From: Vesta saturnalis
Taxonomy: Eukaryota; Arthropoda; Insecta; Coleoptera; Lampyridae
DNA length: 64,000 nucleotides
Assembly: GCA_036346205.1 (NCBI GenBank)
Contig: JARFJB010001594.1
Location: 2,466,501 to 2,530,500 of the forward strand
Direction of reading: 5' to 3'
Notes under the pieces: generated by a model
What the model was told of the DNA's origin: nothing
The model's input: only the letters and a program-made list of their open reading frames with translations
Database searches by the model: none
Made by a program: the position numbers and the translations under genes
Shown: positions 59,880 through 64,000 of the stretch, one piece after another
How the letters are laid out: every line of letters starts with the position of its first letter
Numbering within the stretch: the first letter of the stretch is position 1

Positions 59880-62780
59880 CATACATTTCTTCTTCTTCAC
59901 ACAAATATGTTTGAAAACACTCTGTGTTTATTTTTAAGTTTTTCTTCCTTTAATTTCTATAATAATCAACATCTGTTTATTTTTGAGGTTTTTCTTCCTT
60001 TAATTACTATAATAATTAAATGCTATTGCCTTATTGGCTTTCACCCATTTTATTTCCATGTTTCATCAGCTTTTTTGCGTCTGCTTTTTTTTGCTTTCCG
60101 ACGAATTATTTCTGTGCTTCTCCATTTTGCTTTCGTGCGGCATTTTGACTCCCCACCATCCCGTGTGCTTTGTCGCTCAACACCATTGTGGCTTACTTCA
60201 ATATTCTAGGACTAGATTTTCTAAGAATTCTAAATTTAAAGGATCAGGACTAGAAGGTAGGCAACAAACGTTAATCGCACCAAACGTTGTAACTTTTAAA
60301 GAATGTCCTGGGCCCAAAAATGAATTCTAAACACTTTTTAATACATTTGAATATTTTACAGACTATTTGATGTTTAAAAAATATATTTTATACCTCAAAA
60401 AGAGAGTAAATAAATTTTTACGTTCAAAATTTTTTTTATTAGGGATCTTTAGTATTTTGCGCCATCGCGTCGTTACTGCGTCAGGTATAGGGGATATATT
60501 AGCGTACAGTTTGCAACACCACCCATATAATTAAAACAAAGTACAACGCTATCTTTCAAAATTAAGCACAAGAATTGATATAGTGTCAACTTTTACTTAT
60601 GGCTATTACATTATTACGTAATGGAAAAACCCAACAATATTCTTTTTACTTATGACTCACGTTATACTTTTCACTAGAATTACGTAACTACTTTCACTCA
60701 TTATTAATCAAGTTCTGTTAAATTACAGTTCGCAAGAAAGAATTTGTTGTCAACATTTTTTTAATTATGCATTAACAATGTAATTGTAATTTAGAAAATC
60801 ACTTTTACAAAATTCATACATTTTTGTTTGGTTGCTAATGGCGAAACTTTTTTCTAAAAATAAGTTGCACGCAATTTACGCATTAATTAACAACTGCATC
60901 CAATATACAATTGTTTTCATTTTTGGCACAACAAAAAGCTGAACCAAAACGCTCAAATTAAAAAACTGAACAAAATTTCGATTAGTGTGTACCACCGGAA
61001 GTTCACAAAAGTCGTTATAGCGATTTGAAAAAGCATCATTTTGATAAAAACAAATGTGTAGTCTACCAGGCCTTATTTCAATAAAAAAAACACCTGTGTG
61101 ATACATCGGTGAGTTACGTTTTTCTGTTTTAAAACACCAAACACAAGAATTTTCAAACGATTCAACCTGACTGTCAATTTTTCTAGTTTTTGAAGTCTCA
61201 AATCACACTATATATCATTTTACTTTCAACTAGACGGAATTTACAAAACGGACTTGCTTTTTGACAATTAATTAAGATTTTACTATAATGCAAATTCAAT
61301 TATATTTTATATTGCCAGCGATCCTCTTTACTTTAAATAATTGATCAAGGAAAACGAAAATCTCATACATAAATCGAAAACTCGAAAAAACAATTGTTGA
61401 TAAGTCGACAATCTATCTACCAAATAAAAGAGTTCGTTTGCAACAAAATGGAACATCTCACAATGTTTACAATACCTGATTAATAAATTTTCGTCTCTTT
61501 CAGAGCTTATTTTCCATTTTTAACAAACAGAAAAAATTAAATGACTGAGTAATCTGATATCTTACATATAACTTTAGGCACGGTATCCGACGAGGGTTGT
61601 CAATAAAAAGATATTGACGACATTACATGCTTTTTAGCGCTAAGGACACGAAAGCTTCGATTCTGTTAAAATATGACTATTAATTTTAAATTGGTAATGT
61701 ACCTCAAAATTTATTCACACAGAAACACCTAAATTTAGTTCGTACTGTAAGTTATGCTAAATTATGACTATTTTTTACTTTGCGAACTAGCAACATTAAA
61801 ATTAAATCATTTGCATATAAAAATCGAAATCTGGACGCTTCTTGCATTTAGGCAGCCCATTTCGCGTCGCTGTATTGATTTTATACTAACAGGAGGATTC
61901 AGAATGGATTTATTATTTTACGCCATTCCTGCATTATTTCGTATTTAGGAAAGCCTTTAACCCTTTCAAAAATAAAAGCATTCCTTTTTCCACGTTTATA
62001 ACGAAACGCATTTACAAAAATCTATTCTCGTAGAAAAAGTATACGTTTGGAAATAAATACTCGCTTTAACATTTTACGATGCCCGTAACTTCCAATGATT
62101 TTCAGCCATTTTATTTATAATAGAAAAAACGATGTGCTGTAGTTTTTGTAGCTTCATCGAAATACTGTGATTGAGAAGAAAATGCAGAAAGGGCATATTC
62201 ATGCATTCGTATATATGTCGTAAACGTGGAAATTTGAGTTGCATCATAATAAAAAGTTAGAGATATGAAGAACATATATGTATCGACAAATGAATACAAA
62301 ATTGGGACGTCATACCATTAGTACTTAAAACTTTAAAAGAATTCAAATTCAATCGAACTAAATTTTGATTGGAATTTGTGACTTTATCAAACATAGTTAT
62401 AACATTAATCAAATCTTTTGTAGTTTATTTTGTAGGTTATTTTTTATAGTCAGTATATCAAAGAACTTATAAGATACGTTTTTATAGATTCCAAGTTTAA
62501 GTAACGAGCCCCCGTGACAGCACGTGTCTCATGAAACATGTTATAAAACGAGTTTCTTATACTATTTTTCTATTTTGCGTATTTAAGAAAAAACGTCGAT
62601 TTCTCACCATCAGTAGGAATTTTCAAACTGTTTTGCATATAGGTTGGTAACTTTGGTATTTTGACAATAATTTATGCTTATTTTAGTGTTAAAACCAGAG
62701 GCGACTAAGGAGAGGAACTCGTCCCTTACTTAAAACACTCGTGGTTTAATGGAAGTGGTACTCAAATAGAATTTTCAATG
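59880..62780. other. Intergenic, no gene seen
   Basis: AT-rich. Two overlapping ~98-codon frames at 59,907-60,330 encode Phe/Leu-rich sequence of the kind AT-rich DNA yields by chance. Nothing else was recognised. Confidence 0.5.
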
Positions 62781-62784
62781 AAAA

Positions 62785-62870
62785 ACTGGCAGAGCAAGTT
62801 TGGAGTAGTGGTCGCCTACATCGCCTTTGGTGCAGGTTCGACTCCCAATCACCGTAAATTTTTTTTTATT
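62785..62870 (+). repeat. tRNA-like / SINE-like pol III promoter remnant
   Basis: GGTTCGACTCCC at ~62,836 fits the pol III B box (GGTTCGANTCC). About 35-40 bases upstream, TGGAGTAGTGGTCGCCTA resembles an A box/D-arm. A run of eight or nine T follows at ~62,861, a possible terminator. The T-stem and acceptor stem do not pair well, so it is not a functional tRNA; a tRNA-derived SINE head or tRNA pseudogene is more likely. Confidence 0.4.
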
Positions 62871-63307
62871 TAGGTTAGAGTAGTTTTTTTATCTAATCTA
62901 ATTCTGTTAGGTTAAAGTAGTTTTGTTTATATAATCTAAACTTAAATGGGCAATATTGTGCCATTTTTTGGGCCCAGTTCGATTCCGTTGAGAAACAGTT
63001 TAGAAATTATTTAAAACAAAACAAAAATCGCCGATTTCTAAAAACTCAAATATATCCGTAATTATAAAAGATATGAAAAAAATGATGTCAAAATAAAATT
63101 CAAGATGGCGGTTTCCATGATATTAATAGCAAATTTCTTATTTTAAATGGGCGCCATATTGGATTTTTACACAATTAAATGGACTTTTTTTCTCTTTTCA
63201 ACGACGTATAACAACGTATGTATGAATAAAAAATTATGGGAAATATTAATTGTTTTCATTTTAAATCAAGTAGCCATGATTAACAATCTGCAAACAAAAA
63301 TTATTTA

Positions 63308-64000
63308 TTAAACAAATTGCTGGCCGTTTTCATGGACACACAATCGATACCGTTTTACAACACTGTTAGTAACTGTTCGCAATGTATTTCGATGAACACC
63401 GTTAAAGGCCGCCACCACTCCTTCACGTAGTTCTTCTGCATTATTGTAATGGAAATTACTACCATACACTTTATTTTTTACAGTGCCCCATAAATAAAAG
63501 CCCAGGCGCGTTAAATTTGCGGATCTTGCTGGCCACTGATTGGTGGCAATTACACTATTATCAAAACGGCCATTTAAATATCGGATAACAGCATTATGCG
63601 CGGGAGCTCCATCCTGCTGATACCATATTTGAACACTTTGTACCAAAGGTAGATTATCTAATAAATCTTCAAGATACGTTTGCAGAATTCTATATAACGC
63701 TTCGCTGTTAAGGTTCCATAAAGAATTATAGGACCAACTAAACGATTTACCAATATGCCACAAAAAACATTGAAGCCGAAACGAACCTAGTTGCGCCGTG
63801 GAACCTCTTTGTGTGGATTTTCCTGTGCCCAATGGTGCTCATTACGCCGATTAAATAATCCATAATTGGAGAAGTAGGATTCGTCGGTCCATAAAAGTTG
63901 ATTGATAAAATCACCATTTTCTGCAATTTTATTTAAAAACCATCTACAAAATGCTGTTCTACGGATATTTTTGGTCGCAAAATCTGCGCAATGTGTAATT
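63308..64000 (-). pseudogene. Mariner-like transposase, edge-truncated, triad mutated
   Basis: Entering from the right edge on the minus strand: RRTAFCRWFLNKIAENGDF and LLWTDESYFSNYG (first Asp) near 63,890, then a frameshift near 63,830 (HHWAQENPHKEV is split) and another near 63,720. Then come IWYQQDGAPAHNA (second Asp, near 63,610) and ARSANLTRLGFYLWG. In relatives this last block reads PRSPDLTPLDFYLWG, so the third catalytic Asp is Gly here and the SPD triplet is SAN. The frame ends at 63,308. The helix-turn-helix part is outside the window. Dead copy. Confidence 0.85.

Noticed and set aside
59907..60330. Two overlapping ~98-codon frames as membrane proteins
   Set aside because: Phe/Leu-rich translations of T-rich DNA, overlapping in two frames, with no other support.
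62785..62870. Functional tRNA gene
   Set aside because: B box is good but acceptor and T stems do not pair, so only a tRNA-like remnant is reported.

Overview
The window reads as AT-rich, repeat-dominated DNA from an animal nuclear genome, most likely an insect. The evidence is indirect: IS630/Tc1/mariner-type transposases carrying 50-104 bp GT-AG introns, piggyBac elements with TTAA target sites, a Ty3-type and a hAT remnant, a jockey/CR1-like LINE tail, and many (TA)n and (CA/GT)n microsatellites. I recognise no host protein-coding gene with confidence. Every identifiable coding stretch is a transposon gene, and each carries stops, frameshifts, deletions or an edge truncation.

Layout. 1-3 kb: two DD41D-spaced transposase pseudogenes, the second in a 1.3 kb element with 74 bp terminal inverted repeats (TIRs). 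5.9-8.3 kb: a DD41D element with ~490 bp TIRs, sitting inside a (TA)n tract. 8.4-11.7 kb: two relatives of a DDE family whose last two catalytic residues are about 80 residues apart; the first has clear TIRs and a TA duplication. 13.1-14.4 kb: a 5'-truncated LINE. 17.4-21.2 kb: transposase scraps, a Penelope-type GIY-YIG fragment and an unidentified coding-like frame with splice signals. 21.5-25.5 kb: foldback repeats, a ~135 bp tandem repeat, a GC-rich patch and a long octamer-periodic CA array. 26.6-28.3 kb: a mariner-like element with TA duplication and one intron.

28.5-35.8 kb is a nested block. One piggyBac (28.5-31.1) abuts the 3' part of a pogo/Jerky-like transposase gene, and a second piggyBac (32,018-34,343, TTAA duplication) splits that gene. 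36.7-37.3 kb is a palindromic MITE. 37.4-47.1 kb is a mosaic of a three-copy segmental repeat; one copy is interrupted by a 4.1 kb element with ~760 bp TIRs. That element encodes a DDE_Tnp_4-like transposase with a C-terminal SWIM zinc finger. A second copy of the segment preserves something close to the empty target site.

47.7-51.8 kb holds Ty3-type integrase and protease remnants on the minus strand with a hAT remnant on the plus strand between them. 54.5-56.4 kb is a foldback element running into three tandem copies of a (GT)n-plus-core repeat and a second octamer-periodic array; the same core flanks the array at 25 kb in the opposite orientation. 57.07-59.88 kb is the best preserved element, a Tigger-like transposon with intact DD35D triad, one intron, a C-terminal PHD-like finger and TA duplication. 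62.8 kb has a tRNA-like (SINE-like) pol III box. The right edge holds a mariner-like transposase whose third catalytic Asp has become Gly.

The genes do not form a pathway. The window is a record of successive and partly nested insertions. All domain calls come from reading translations by eye, without database search.
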